DNA of 64,000 bases from Bromus sterilis (lineage: Eukaryota; Streptophyta; Magnoliopsida; Poales; Poaceae). This document shows positions 35,685 through 45,183 of this stretch, in pieces. The notes under the pieces are model-generated. The model saw only the letters and a list, made by a program, of their open reading frames with translations, was not told the DNA's origin and ran no database searches. Location: positions 289,561,501-289,625,500 of the forward strand of contig OX465599.1 in NCBI GenBank assembly GCA_950022295.1, written 5' to 3'. Numbering within the stretch: the stretch's first letter is position 1; the number at the start of each line of letters is the position of its first letter. Both the position numbers and the translations under genes were made by a program.

Positions 35685-35862
35685 CGCGGAGAGAGCGGAG
35701 GAAGGTGGAGGCCGGCACTATGGAGAGAGAGCGGAGTAAGGTGGAGACGGCACCGCGGAGAGAGAGCGGAGGAAGATGGAGACCAGCACCGTGGAGAGAG
35801 AGCGGAGGAAGATGGAGACCAGGAACGCGGAGAGAGAGCGGAGGAAGATGGAGCTGAGGGAG
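35685..35862. repeat. Minisatellite, about 34-bp unit, at the start of the F-box gene
   Basis: Five imperfect units of GAGAGAGCGGAGGAAGATGGAG plus a variable tail, at about 35690, 35724, 35757, 35793 and 35829. The last unit supplies the ATG used for exon 1. In frame, the units would give repeated ERERRKMET-like residues, so earlier in-frame ATGs (35776, 35812) could extend the protein. Confidence 0.8.
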
Positions 35863-35990
35863 CGCCCGACGCCGCTGTTTGATGATCCGGTCTCGTCTCC
35901 ATCGCCGCCGCGGAAGCTGGCCGGGGCGAAGGAGCCGGGGTCCGCCCGCGCCGCGCCCGCGAAGAAGGCGACGGATGAAGTGCTCGCCAG
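35848..35990 (+). pseudogene. Putative F-box gene, exon 1
   Basis: It encodes MELRERPTPLFDDPVSS, then a Pro/Ala/Lys-rich segment ending in KKATDEVLAR, and meets a good donor (CCAG|GTGAGC). The N-terminus is low-complexity, as is common before a plant F-box. The exon leaves two bases, but exon 2 needs phase 0 for its F-box frame, so one base seems lost at the junction, or the exons join differently. Chance or a captured fragment cannot be excluded. Confidence 0.5.
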
Positions 35991-36117
35991 GTGAGCCGGG
36001 GCCATCCTTCCGCGCTTGTTCAGTTTGTTGAGTATATGGATTATATTAGGAAACATAGATAGCGTAAGACTCTTTGAACTTGACTTGTACTTCAAATAGA
36101 TCATGAATGACAATTTA

Positions 36118-36305
36118 GAGCGATCGTTCGCTCCAGGACATGGTAAGTGCGAACGTTTTTATGGCAACTCGCAGTACAAACGCATGGCAACTCGCTGCGT
36201 TTTTGAGTTTTATGACAATCGTGTGCTCTAAATTGCCATGCATTTGTACTACAGTTGTCATCTAAATCGTTCGTTCTTGCCATGTCCTGGAGCGAATGTT
36301 CGCTC
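36118..36305. mobile_element. MITE-like element with 26-bp inverted repeats
   Basis: The terminal repeats GAGCGATCGTTCGCTCCAGG.. (36118-36143) and its complement (36280-36305) differ at two positions. Inside are further inverted pieces (ATGGCAACTCGC repeats). No clear target duplication was found, so the superfamily is unknown. It lies in the presumed intron 1 of the F-box gene. Confidence 0.65.
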
Positions 36306-36589
36306 CCTATAATTTCCCTAGATCATTGTACTCCTATATATATGCCTCCAAGGCTCAAGCAATAACTTTAATTCCACCAAACCCCAATCTATCCTTCTAC
36401 ACAATTAATCCTTCCGCGATGAATGCTCCTTGGTGCATTGGATGCAATTTGTTGTGCACACCTCCCTGCCTCAAATTATTGTGCACCTGAACTGATTCAA
36501 GCATGACATTGCTCCTCGAGAATTAGCACTATTTTGAATCCATATAGATATAGAGTGCGAACTATGAATTTAATTGCGATCTCTTGCAG

Positions 36590-37078
36590 GCTTGGGACAG
36601 TGATATTTGGACGGAGGTGTCCAAGTATCTTAGAGCATGTATAATAGTGCTTAGTCAGCTGACTATAAGGATTAAAATAGTATATTTATGTTTAATTGGA
36701 GAAGAAAGAAGAGGAGAGAGAAGAAAAACGGGCTACTAATTAGTAGCAAACTGCAACACGTGCTCCTAGGCATTTTATGAGATAGACATATGGGTCACAT
36801 ATTGCTAAAGTAGTATTCCTTATAGCTTTATTATTGTACTTGTTAACTTAGCTATAAATAATATGGCATCTTCTTATAGAGAGCAGCTGACTATACTATT
36901 AACCATGCTCTTAGTGGGGCCGAACTTGTTCCACTATCAGTCGCTTCTCGTTGGTTCCATTGATTGTTTTCCGAGGAATCGATGTGGAGGTACGCTTTCC
37001 TACGAGACCTCGGCCTTCCAACGGATAGCTTGACCCATGGAGGCTCCTCGTGGCGATTCCTTTACCGCGACACCATTT
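36590..37078 (+). pseudogene. Putative F-box gene, exon 2 with F-box, split by a MITE
   Basis: After an acceptor (CTCTTGCAG) the frame reads AWDSDIWTEVSKYL. Skipping the MITE (36633-36910 with one TTA), it continues SGAELVPLSVASRWFH, a TGA (36961-36963), then LFSEESMWRYAFLRDLGLP and SSWRFLY, ending near a donor GTAAAC at 37079. The Asp-Ile-Trp, Leu-Val-Leu and Ser-Arg-Trp-Phe pattern, followed by SMWRYAFLRDL, is that of a plant F-box, which binds SKP1 in SCF ubiquitin ligases. The TGA probably replaces an Arg codon. With the MITE and the stop, the gene cannot give a full protein. Confidence 0.65.
36633..36910. mobile_element. PIF/Harbinger-type MITE inside the F-box codons
   Basis: 278 bp with inverted ends GAGCATGTATAATAGT and its near complement ACTATTAACCATGCTC, and the 3-bp duplication TTA (36630-36632, 36911-36913). 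Size, TTA target and GAGCAT ends fit Tourist-like MITEs. Excision in silico restores the F-box reading frame, which proves the insertion point lies in former coding DNA. Confidence 0.85.
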
Positions 37079-37216
37079 GTAAACGTAAATGCAAAAATGC
37101 AAAAAACTGACTCGGTACAGGTAACGAAAACAACACACAGCCGCATCTTAATTCTTTATTTTATTCGATATTCCAGGCTTGTGTCTCTTACAGCCGCAGG
37201 AGCCGGTAACATCTTG

Positions 37217-37366
37217 ATCACTCTCCCTTGGATCCATATTAATAGACTTAAATTTATCTAAATATACATGCATCAAGTCTAAATACTTAACTAGAATCTA
37301 AATACTTAATTAAATACATACGAATCTAGACAAAGTTAAATTCATTAATATGAATCGAAGATAATA
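37217..37366. mobile_element. Stowaway-like MITE remnant
   Basis: It starts CTCCCTTGGATCCATATTAAT and ends in the inverted form ATTAATATGAATCGAAG, an eroded version of the Stowaway end CTCCCTCCGATCC. It is AT-rich and about 150 bp long. Flanking TA could not be fixed because the ends are eroded. Confidence 0.6.
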
Positions 37367-37391
37367 CTATTATCTGCTCATTTTGACATTA

Positions 37392-38237
37392 CTAGGACAA
37401 TTTTCGTGCGTTGCAACGGAAGAAATTTTTAATCTTATGATAAGATATCTATGATGTATGTAAAATTAACTTTATATTATATATTTTAAAAAGGCACAAA
37501 CGCATTTAAAATAATAATAAAAATAATACATGTGAACACTTTTCGTGAGTTTTTTTTGTATGTAAACTTTTTCGTGAGTTAGTTACATATAAGATTTTGG
37601 AATGTATGACAGAAAAAATTAAAATCACGTGAACATTTTTTTTTGATGTTTGGAGCAATATTTTTTAATAAAAATAAAGATTTTTCTTAACAAATAGAGA
37701 AATTTTCAATTTTATGATAAAATACTTATGATGTACGTAAAGTTAACTTTCTATGTTTTAATAAGGCGCAAACGCATTTAAAATAATACAAAATAATTTT
37801 TCGGGTACACTTTTTCGTGAGTTAGATACATCTAGGATTTTGGAAATAATAACACAAAAAATTAAAATCGTGTAAACATTTCTTTTGTAATATTTGGAGC
37901 AATAAAAATAAATATTGCTTGAAACAAAGGGAGAAAATTTTAATCTTATGATAAAATACCTATGATGTACGTAAAATAAACTTCATATGGTTTTTTAAGG
38001 CACAAACACATTTAAAATAATACAAAAAATTTAAACCGGTTCGAATCCTAGCGCTTTTTTAGTTCTTTTCGACTCCGGGCGACCCATACACGGAAAGATG
38101 ATGGCTTAGTTCGTCCCACATACATATGTCTTTTTTTCTGTGCTGAGGGTGAACCGCGGGTTGATTTTCCGAAATAACAGGGGATTTTCTGCAAATTTGC
38201 TAAAACGGACTAAGAAATCAACCTCCCTTTATTATTA
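37392..38237 (-). mobile_element. Non-autonomous Helitron 1
   Basis: On the minus strand it ends CCGTTGCAACGCACG.. then CTAG|T (37392), a hairpin-plus-CTRR terminus as in Helitrons. The opposite end, AATAATAAAGGGAGGTT..TTTCTTAGTCCGTTTT, is shared with the two neighbours. The hairpin is partly eroded (CACGAAAA for CACGGGC). No Rep/helicase is encoded. Most of the body is an AT-rich imperfect tandem repeat. Confidence 0.68.
37422..38040. repeat. Imperfect tandem repeat in Helitron 1
   Basis: The segment AAATTTTNAATCTTATGATAAAATA...CTATGATGTACGTAAA recurs at about 37424, 37701 and 37934 (spacings about 277 and 233 bp), each followed by AAGGCACAAACGCATTTAAAATAAT. Two full units and one partial. 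Confidence 0.8.
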
Positions 38238-38598
38238 TAGCAAATATGCCCGTGCGTTGCAACGAAAAAAATAAACATCACATACTTATGGTCTATCCAA
38301 GCTCATGTACGTGTTGTATGTCAATCCGGTTGAAGAGGGCCCAAAAGAGTAGCTAAACTCGATGTGGTGGTGCCATGGATCGCCTGGAGCTCAAACACCT
38401 GGATGGAGAGTCAATCAAGGGGAGTCAAGGGAGTCTTTTCGGAGGTTAGGAGCGGGGTGGAGGGTTGGATAAGGACGCAATGGTGAAATATATGCTCGCC
38501 TGAGGAGAGCATGAAGGAGCTGACGATGGTAAAATGGTATTAAAGATATTCAGCCATTTCCAATTTCTATTTTGCTCTCTCATCCTTATCACGCGCTT

Positions 38599-38822
38599 TC
38601 AAGTTAAAATCCTAAATAAATCTGTTTAAGATCTATTGTGTATCTATAATAAAGGTCGTTCTTCTCCTCTCTATGGTGCGCTAGTCCTGTAAGGCGTCAT
38701 CGGTGTGCTTTCAAGTTGAAATCCTAAAGACATGTGTATAAGATCTATCGAATACCTATAATAAAGGCCGATCTTCTCCTCTCTATGGTGTGGTGTTCCT
38801 GTCAAGCGTCGTCGGTGTGGTG
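38599..38822. repeat. Two-copy 110-bp tandem repeat
   Basis: TTCAAGTT(A/G)AAATCCTAAA...AATAAAGGNCGNTCTTCTCC appears at about 38599 and 38709, with GGTGTG-rich ends. No ORF. Confidence 0.75.
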
Positions 38823-39240
38823 AGGTGAAGGCCGGTCTTCATATGTTGGTCTCTGTCGGTTGTTCATCATCATGCATCGAAACATGCACATGGGTGCAAT
38901 TAGGCAGAGCCAACTTAATCATATTGCTTCACAAGTCAACCAATCAGTGGGCTTGTTATTTTGTAGATCATTTACTTTTTCCTTGATAATTTGGTGGCTA
39001 TATATTCTGATAAGATTTTTTGTAAATGTGAGATGGAGTGGGGTGTTTTGTAGCCAAAAAAACATATACATGGAGGCATGATGCACATGTCTATAAATTT
39101 TCAGAATAAAACATGTTGAAATGAGGGTTGTGCAACAAAAACAAATCCAAGACTTTTCAACACATGATACTATTCATCCCCAAAATCCATGAATTTATCT
39201 TTTATACACGAATCGCATTTCAAGGTATCCTAAGGAAAAT

Positions 39241-39812
39241 CATCCTTGTATACTTGCATATATTTTTTAGATTTGTTTGAAATAGTAAAATTTGAATGTT
39301 GGATTTTTCAAAAATAAAGGGCTCCATCCATCTCGGTCACCAAAAGCAAATTTTGTGTGAGTAATGAACTGTATATAGAAGCAGCGCTAGAAAAAATCAA
39401 AGTAAATTTTGTGTAAAAATGCATAATGAACCGCCTATAGAATTAAATCATCCTTGTATACTTGCATATATATTTTTATATTTTTTTGAAATAGTAAAAT
39501 TTGAATGTTTGATTGTTCAACAATAAAGGGCTCCATCAAGCTCGGTCACCAAAAGCAATTTTCGTGTGAGGTGAATAATGAACTGTATATAGAAGCAGCG
39601 CTAGACAGAATCAAAGTAAATTTTGTGTAAAAATGCATAATGAACCGCCTATAGAATTAAATCATCCTTGTATACCTGCATATATATTTTTATATTCTTT
39701 TGAAATAGTAAAATTTGAATGTTTGATTGTTCAACAATAAAGGGCTCCATCGAGCTCGGTCACCAAAAGCAATTTTCACCGCCTATAGAATTAAAGTAAA
39801 TTTTGTGCATTA
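39241..39812. repeat. About 210-bp tandem repeat, 2.7 copies, in Helitron 2
   Basis: Units start CATCCTTGTATACTTGCATAT at 39241, 39449 and 39663 (208 and 214 bp apart) and include GGGCTCCATC and TGAACTGTATATAGAAGCAG. The third unit is shortened. High similarity between units suggests recent amplification. Confidence 0.88.
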
Positions 39813-40359
39813 CGCTTCTAGTTTATTTCACGTACACAACCCCCCTCCTATAATCATCATTTAGTGGCCTCATTTAATCCCCTTCTTTAAGGATACATCT
39901 GTTAGCTCCATAATCTACCTTCATTTAATCCTTTAATCCCGGATCTGCTTGGTGAAACGCCTTCCTTTAACTCTATTTCTGTTAGCGTATCCATATTTGA
40001 TTCTTAAGTCAGCCCGCTGATTGTACAGATAACTCGCGAGCTATATAAATTACTAAACTTTTTCCTAAATAGCCGAGGTGGTACTATTTAAATACTATAA
40101 AAAATGAATCAACAAGTAGGGCACAGTAATAGGCCAATCCGGTTGTTTACTTTAGCGAGGTGTGGTGTTTCCCAAATCGTTTCGAAGCAGCTCTCCAAGC
40201 ACACACGTACGGGAGAAGAAGGCCCACGGCCCACGGCCCACGGCCTCTGACGTTTCTGTAGTTGAAGTCATGGGACTGTGGATTGATTTAGCTAAAAGTG
40301 ATGGGTTTTTTAGCAAAAATACTAAAACGGACTAAGAAAGTCACCTCCCTTTATTATTA

Positions 40360-42376
40360 CTAGGAAACATGCCCGTGCGTTGCAACGGGAAATAAAACGC
40401 CTAAACCAACAAATATGACTCAAGATTTCCCTGCAAATTCATATTCTCCATTTCTAAATGATGCCCCATCCGTGTGATTGCTTATCGTTTACATGCAACC
40501 AATGAAAAAAACATTCTCCAAGGTCCGATTTTCTATAAGCAATTAATTAGGTCTGGTACTTGATGGTAGTTAATTTGGTAGTGTAAATGCTAGAGCCAGA
40601 TTTAAAGGGTGTTTGGATACTCTCTAGTCATGTGACTAGTAGTAGTCAGACTAAAAGTTTTTAGTCAGACCCTGTTTGGAAGGTGACTACTACTAGTCAG
40701 CATTAAATGTCTCAGTATTAAATTCTTCTCTCTCCCTACCATTTATCTCTCTTCTCTCCCTGCGTGCGATGGGATGGGCCCGCCAATTAATTAGAGAAGA
40801 GACTTTTAGTCACTTTTAGTTGGGGGTGGGGTGACTAGAGACTAAACTAGTTTTAGTCACCCATTAGTCAGGGGTGTTTGGAGTTTTACTGACTAAAAGT
40901 GACTACTACTAGTCTCTAGTCTCTAGTCACTAGTGATCCAAACACCCTCTTAGCATAGGATAGGTGCACGCGAAACATCTTTCTCCTCCTAGCCGACCGC
41001 AAGTTCTAGAGTTCCTTCGCCTCCCGTTAATGGCGGCCGCCGATCTGGCTTGTCCCGCATGGTCTTAGGGCCATGAAGGCGCTATGGATCCTGGACCTTG
41101 CCGATGGGAGGGCATTTTCTCCTTTTAGGTGTTTTTTAGTATATTTATGGTTTGTGTCCTGGTTAGAAAACGAAGCGGCGACGACTTTTTGAAGATGGAA
41201 TAAAATTCTTCCCGTCTGGCCTCCGTTTCGGTGATGTGTCTTGCATCGTCGGTGGACGTATAGAGGCCTGTCTCTGGAGAATCTCGAGGGATTCAGTCGG
41301 TGTTTGTTTTCGATGGATTTGCTTAGATCTAATATCCGTTCGTGTGTTTACAGGTTAGATCCTTCCAATCTACGCTTCTCATCATCGATGATGGTTGTTG
41401 CTCTGATGTGCTGGTCTTTTGGGGTTTAGCACGACGACTTGTTTACTACAAGAATGTTTGCCCGGTGATGCAGGGGTGATGATGACGGCGTGTCTTCGGC
41501 TCGCTCTAGTTTTTGTAGTCGTCGTTACATAGTGTACGAAGATGGATATATTTTTTACTGATTCTTGTGTTCTTTGTATTGCCATGATGTTGGATGAATA
41601 GATTGGAAGTTTTTTCGCATTTTTTTGGTAATATAGAAAAATTAGGATTTTTTGTGTGGAAAAAATATCAGCCTCATGCACGTTCGCATTGTTCTCCTTT
41701 AATTATCCCACCATAATTTTCTTTGCAAGACCATACTCGTTCTAAGGTCAATCAATACCTCGTTTAATTATCTAATCGTCTCGTGTTTGTTATATACATG
41801 TATATTATCCTCTATTAGCCCACCATATGTATATCCCCACAATTATGTGCTGATCCTTTAATTATGCCATCCAATCTCAATTTAACTATGCGCTAATCAG
41901 TTTGCCACATATGTATATCCCGCATGCCACACAATCACCTTCATTCGTCACATTATGTTTCTCAAGCAGCCAGTTCACCTATATTCTTGAGGGACTTGCT
42001 AACTATGAATCACAGATGTATATAAACCGGTTGAAAAAGATGTAGGTTAGCAAGGTGGTATTATTGAATATACGCTAGCTGAGTTGGACCAAAGAATATG
42101 TTGTGATGCACGACGGTTATGAGAGTTCGATCACCACCAATCCCTACACGCACCTGCGCTATTTTTTTATTTTTAATGGGCCGGCTTTTTCCTTGAGCAA
42201 ATTAACTGGGCCAGCAGGCCGGCCCAAGAAGCTGTACCTAAAGAAGAAATTATTTTTTTATTTCGGACTACTTGGACTGCGGGTTGATTACCTAAAAAGA
42301 GAAGGGCTTTTTTGCAAAATCGCAAAAACGGACTAAGAAAGCCACCTCCCTTTATTATTAGGTATAGAGGTATAGA
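40360..42376 (-). mobile_element. Non-autonomous Helitron 3
   Basis: The best-kept of the three. The minus-strand 3' end is CCCGTTGCAACGCACGGG, an 8-base gap (CATGTTTC), then CTAG|T. The 5' end is TCTATACCTAATAATAAAGG at about 42368-42376 (a duplicated TATACC leaves two choices). The first 60 bp after the 5' end match Helitrons 1 and 2. No helicase. It carries a PIF-like MITE. Its right end lies only 17-25 bp from exon 3 of the F-box gene. Confidence 0.72.
40605..40949. mobile_element. PIF/Harbinger-like MITE with internal palindromes
   Basis: Ends AAGGGTGTTTGGAT and ATCCAAACACCCTC with TTA duplications (40602-40604, 40950-40952). The body is built of many GACTAGTAGTAGTCAC-type repeats in both orientations. 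345 bp, no ORF. Nested in Helitron 3. Confidence 0.82.
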
Positions 42377-42392
42377 ATTGGTACGCCCGCAG

Positions 42393-42546
42393 ATTATTTT
42401 TCGTTCCGGCGGATTTGTGGTTGATGGATCGAGCTTGCTATTGACCGGGCTACTCCCACCGCCACTTGCGAGCACCCGCATCAGCATCAAGGAGACCTGC
42501 GCTTGCCTGCTAACGACTGCCGTCCCGGCATCTGGATCATTAGTGG
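42393..42546 (+). pseudogene. Putative F-box gene, exon 3
   Basis: Open in one frame from an acceptor (CGCCCGCAG): RSGGFVVDGSSLLLTGLLPP, then ISIKETCACLLTTAVP. From memory of the RMF-type F-box proteins, the region after the F-box has an R-I-G-x-F...LLT..L.P segment followed by a T-G-A-C-x-L motif, which this resembles. Ending after SLV plus one base before GTCTCG gives exactly the phase that exon 4 needs. GC content is well above the neighbouring Helitron. No expression evidence is available. Confidence 0.5.
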
Positions 42547-42594
42547 GTCTCGACGACACATGTTACCACTCAGTTTGCTCATCCAGTTAATTTT

Positions 42595-42808
42595 TGTTAG
42601 GATTTAATTAATCCTATTAATCCATGCTTAAGGAATAGATGGCGGTTGTCATATGGGAACCGATGTCGGTTCCTCACGCCTTCTCGGACAGACACCTTTT
42701 CACTTGGTGTCTTTTTTAATCTATAAATAGATGTATTCATCATAATAAAGATTGAATGGATTCATTTTTATATCCGTTGATTCTCTCTCTCGTTCTCTAC
42801 TCTCAATA
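42595..42808 (+). repeat. 5' LTR of copia C
   Basis: 214 bp containing TATAAATAGATG (near 42722), a TATA-box candidate. It is followed by a GTTATCAGC motif that probably acts as a primer-binding site. It differs from the 3' LTR at only a few positions in its 215 bp. Confidence 0.87.
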
Positions 42809-43555
42809 CGTTATCAGCCACGTTGCTCTCCATCGAGCGAATGGATGCCGAAGAACTTCCACTCAGTGGAGACGACGCAGCCTAGGCCCTGGCCCGCCGG
42901 TGGCATCTCCGATGCCCCGTCCTTTCCGCTGGCGATCTTGTCGCCGGCGCAAGGCCCTCGCTGCCCTGACTCGATCGGCTATCGTCCGTCTGTGCCGCGT
43001 CGTGCGCCCTGCGCCGGGCCTCGCCGCGCCCGTGCCTCATCACGAAGCACTGCAGGCGGTGGATCCCTCGGCTCCAATCGGCGTCCAATGGCCGGAGCAC
43101 CACCTTCGGGCGCGATCCGCTCAGCCATCCGCGGCCACGCCACGGCCTCCGCGCCTGTGGCCGCGCCCGACCCTCCGTCCAACGCCTGTGGATGCGTTCC
43201 GCATAGTCTCTCGCGGCCACACCACGGCCTCCCTGCCGCACCCCTCACACGGTAGCGCCTGCGTCCCGCCTTCGACGCCCGGCCGCGCTCCGCGCCTGGC
43301 CTCCACGCCATCGCTGTCTTATCGCTTGCCGTGGTGGTTACCACCACCAAGACGGTAAGCACCACGACGCTGCACACGGCCCTGTCGAGGTACTCACGCC
43401 AATGGACTCGGCCATAGCGCTGTTGCTCCTCATCTCCCGCAGATGAACAAGGGACTCAATCCGGGCTGGTGGCCGGCTGCGCCGCACCCGTGGCGCCTAT
43501 GTCCTTCTGGTCGTGCCCCCGCGCTCCGCGTACGTCCGCGCCATGCCGTGGTCGT
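42809..43555 (+). other. GC-rich 5' internal part of copia C
   Basis: After about 30 bp it becomes very GC-rich (42880-43440), while the rest of C is AT-rich. Overlapping long ORFs exist on both strands (for example 42756-43358 plus and 42979-43377 minus), none with gag motifs that I recognise. It continues at 51728-51905 after the nested gypsy. It may be a GC-rich gag start or captured gene sequence. Confidence 0.45.
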
Positions 43556-45183
43556 TGATGGCTTCTCGCCCCTTCGTTGGTTACCCCAAGTGGAAGGTTG
43601 AGATGTAGTGCAGCAGCAGTTTTCCCTCGGTGAAGATACCAAGGTTTGTCTCCAGCAGAAACTCGAGAGATGATAAGTAGGTGCCAGCGGCGCAACTGAC
43701 GCGGACCTGCACATAGACACAGATAACTTTGTTCCCAACGAAGTTCAGAGAGGTTGTCAATCTCTCCGGTCTTGTTGTTTACAAAGGATAAACGCACAGG
43801 ATAATGATAGCAAATAAAAGCACTAAAGTAAATGCAGCGTGGAAACAGTGATAAGGATATGGACCGGGATACGTGATGTTCGCTAGTGATGTCTCTCTCC
43901 CAAAAGACGATAAAATTGCTATGCGAGGTAAACAAATTACAGAAAGGCAATTGATAGGATTATGAACGCACCGCAATGCTAACTATGCTACAAAAGAAAG
44001 GAAGAGGCTCAAAAGCACGGGCAGTACGCCAAAATAAGTAGACCGAAATCCAACTGCATCTACTACTAATCATCCACCTTGAGATATCTATCCAGAACAT
44101 CTCGCTGGTATTAAGTTGCGAGCCCCACCCAAAGTGTAAACCCAAAGCAACAGACAACTGCATTAAAAAGAACTCTGCGTAAAGTAAACAATCCTTGTAA
44201 CCGCGGTTACAAGCACCGTTGTTTTCCCCCTTGTGGCAACAGCACATCCCCAAGACTCATGTTTCTGTCACTCAAGCGTGTCATCGGGGGGGGGGGGGGC
44301 ATGAACCCACAATCTAGCACAACGTTCCCTCTTGGAGTTACTACCTACTACTTGGCCAATGCAATAAACAGCAACGGAGAACATGCAAGAATTACTTAGG
44401 AACAAAAAATATAAGAGATAAAAACCAAATATATTACACTATCACAATCTGAACATAATCTCATAATCCATCAGATCCTATCAAACTCAACATAGCAATA
44501 GCAGAAATATTACAAAGGTGCCTCGATCATGTAGGGCAGATCACGAGGTCTAAACAATGAAGATCAAAGAGGGGAGGAGAACATCACATACTTACTGATC
44601 ACGGACCCATGGTCCAAGGAAAACTACTCACGAGACATCCGGGGAGCATCCATGGTGGAGAGGAGACTCCCAGAGGTCAATCCTCCCTCCGGCAGGGTGC
44701 CGGAAAGAGGTCTTCTGGTGCTCCCGATCTTGGAAGCGCGGCGGCGGCGGAACAGAGGCGAATTCGCGGAATAGGGTTCTCCTTCTAGAGTTTTCCCGTG
44801 ACGGGGGATAAATAGGCGAAGGGGGGCGGCCAGAGGTGGACCAGGGCCCCCAGGCGCCCCCCTGGCGCGGCCAAGGGTGGGGCCGCGCCGGGTGGCCGCC
44901 TGGGCCCCCCTGGCTCCCCTCTGGCCCCTCCCGGGCTCTTCTCGAAGCTTCCTGTACGCTGATTTTTCCTGTATTTTTCCCGGAATTTTTATGGCACTTT
45001 TTATATGGGGGAAAACTGAAATAGAAAAACAGCAGAAAACAGGAACTGGCACTGGGGTGCACTGAGTTAATAGGTTAGTCCAAATATGATCAAAAGTGTA
45101 TGAAAGTATATCTATATCATAGCAATATCACACAAAACATGCATGGAACAAGCAGAAATTATAGATACGTTTTGGACGTATCA
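43556..45183 (-). repeat. 3' LTR of the Athila-type element
   Basis: 1628 bp, TGATGGCTTCTCGCC to TTTTGGACGTATCA on the plus strand. It matches 50110-51727 closely. A 14-G run at 44286-44299 is seven in the partner. The GC-rich block 44700-44940 is shared with the solo LTRs at 23220 and 28245. Confidence 0.88.

Larger units (their letters stand above)
38238..40359 (-). mobile_element. Non-autonomous Helitron 2
   Basis: The minus-strand 3' end has the CGTTGCAACGCACGGGC hairpin (plus strand GCCCGTGCGTTGCAACG near 38248-38264), followed by GCTA|T. The 5' end is the shared ..CACCTCCCTTTATTATTA tail (plus strand) at about 40343-40359. The last 40 bp inside this end, AAAACGGACTAAGAAAGTC, match Helitrons 1 and 3. 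It holds two tandem-repeat blocks. The 3' end lacks the final G of CTAG, so it has decayed or was cut by its neighbour. Confidence 0.68.

Noticed and set aside
38840..39081. Small ORF MFIIMHRNMHMGAIR as a peptide gene
   Set aside because: It lies in a Helitron next to tandem repeats, with no conserved context or splice signals.
42756..43377. 200- and 132-codon ORFs at the start of copia C as host genes
   Set aside because: They overlap on opposite strands in very GC-rich DNA, the first starts inside the LTR, and no domain is recognisable.
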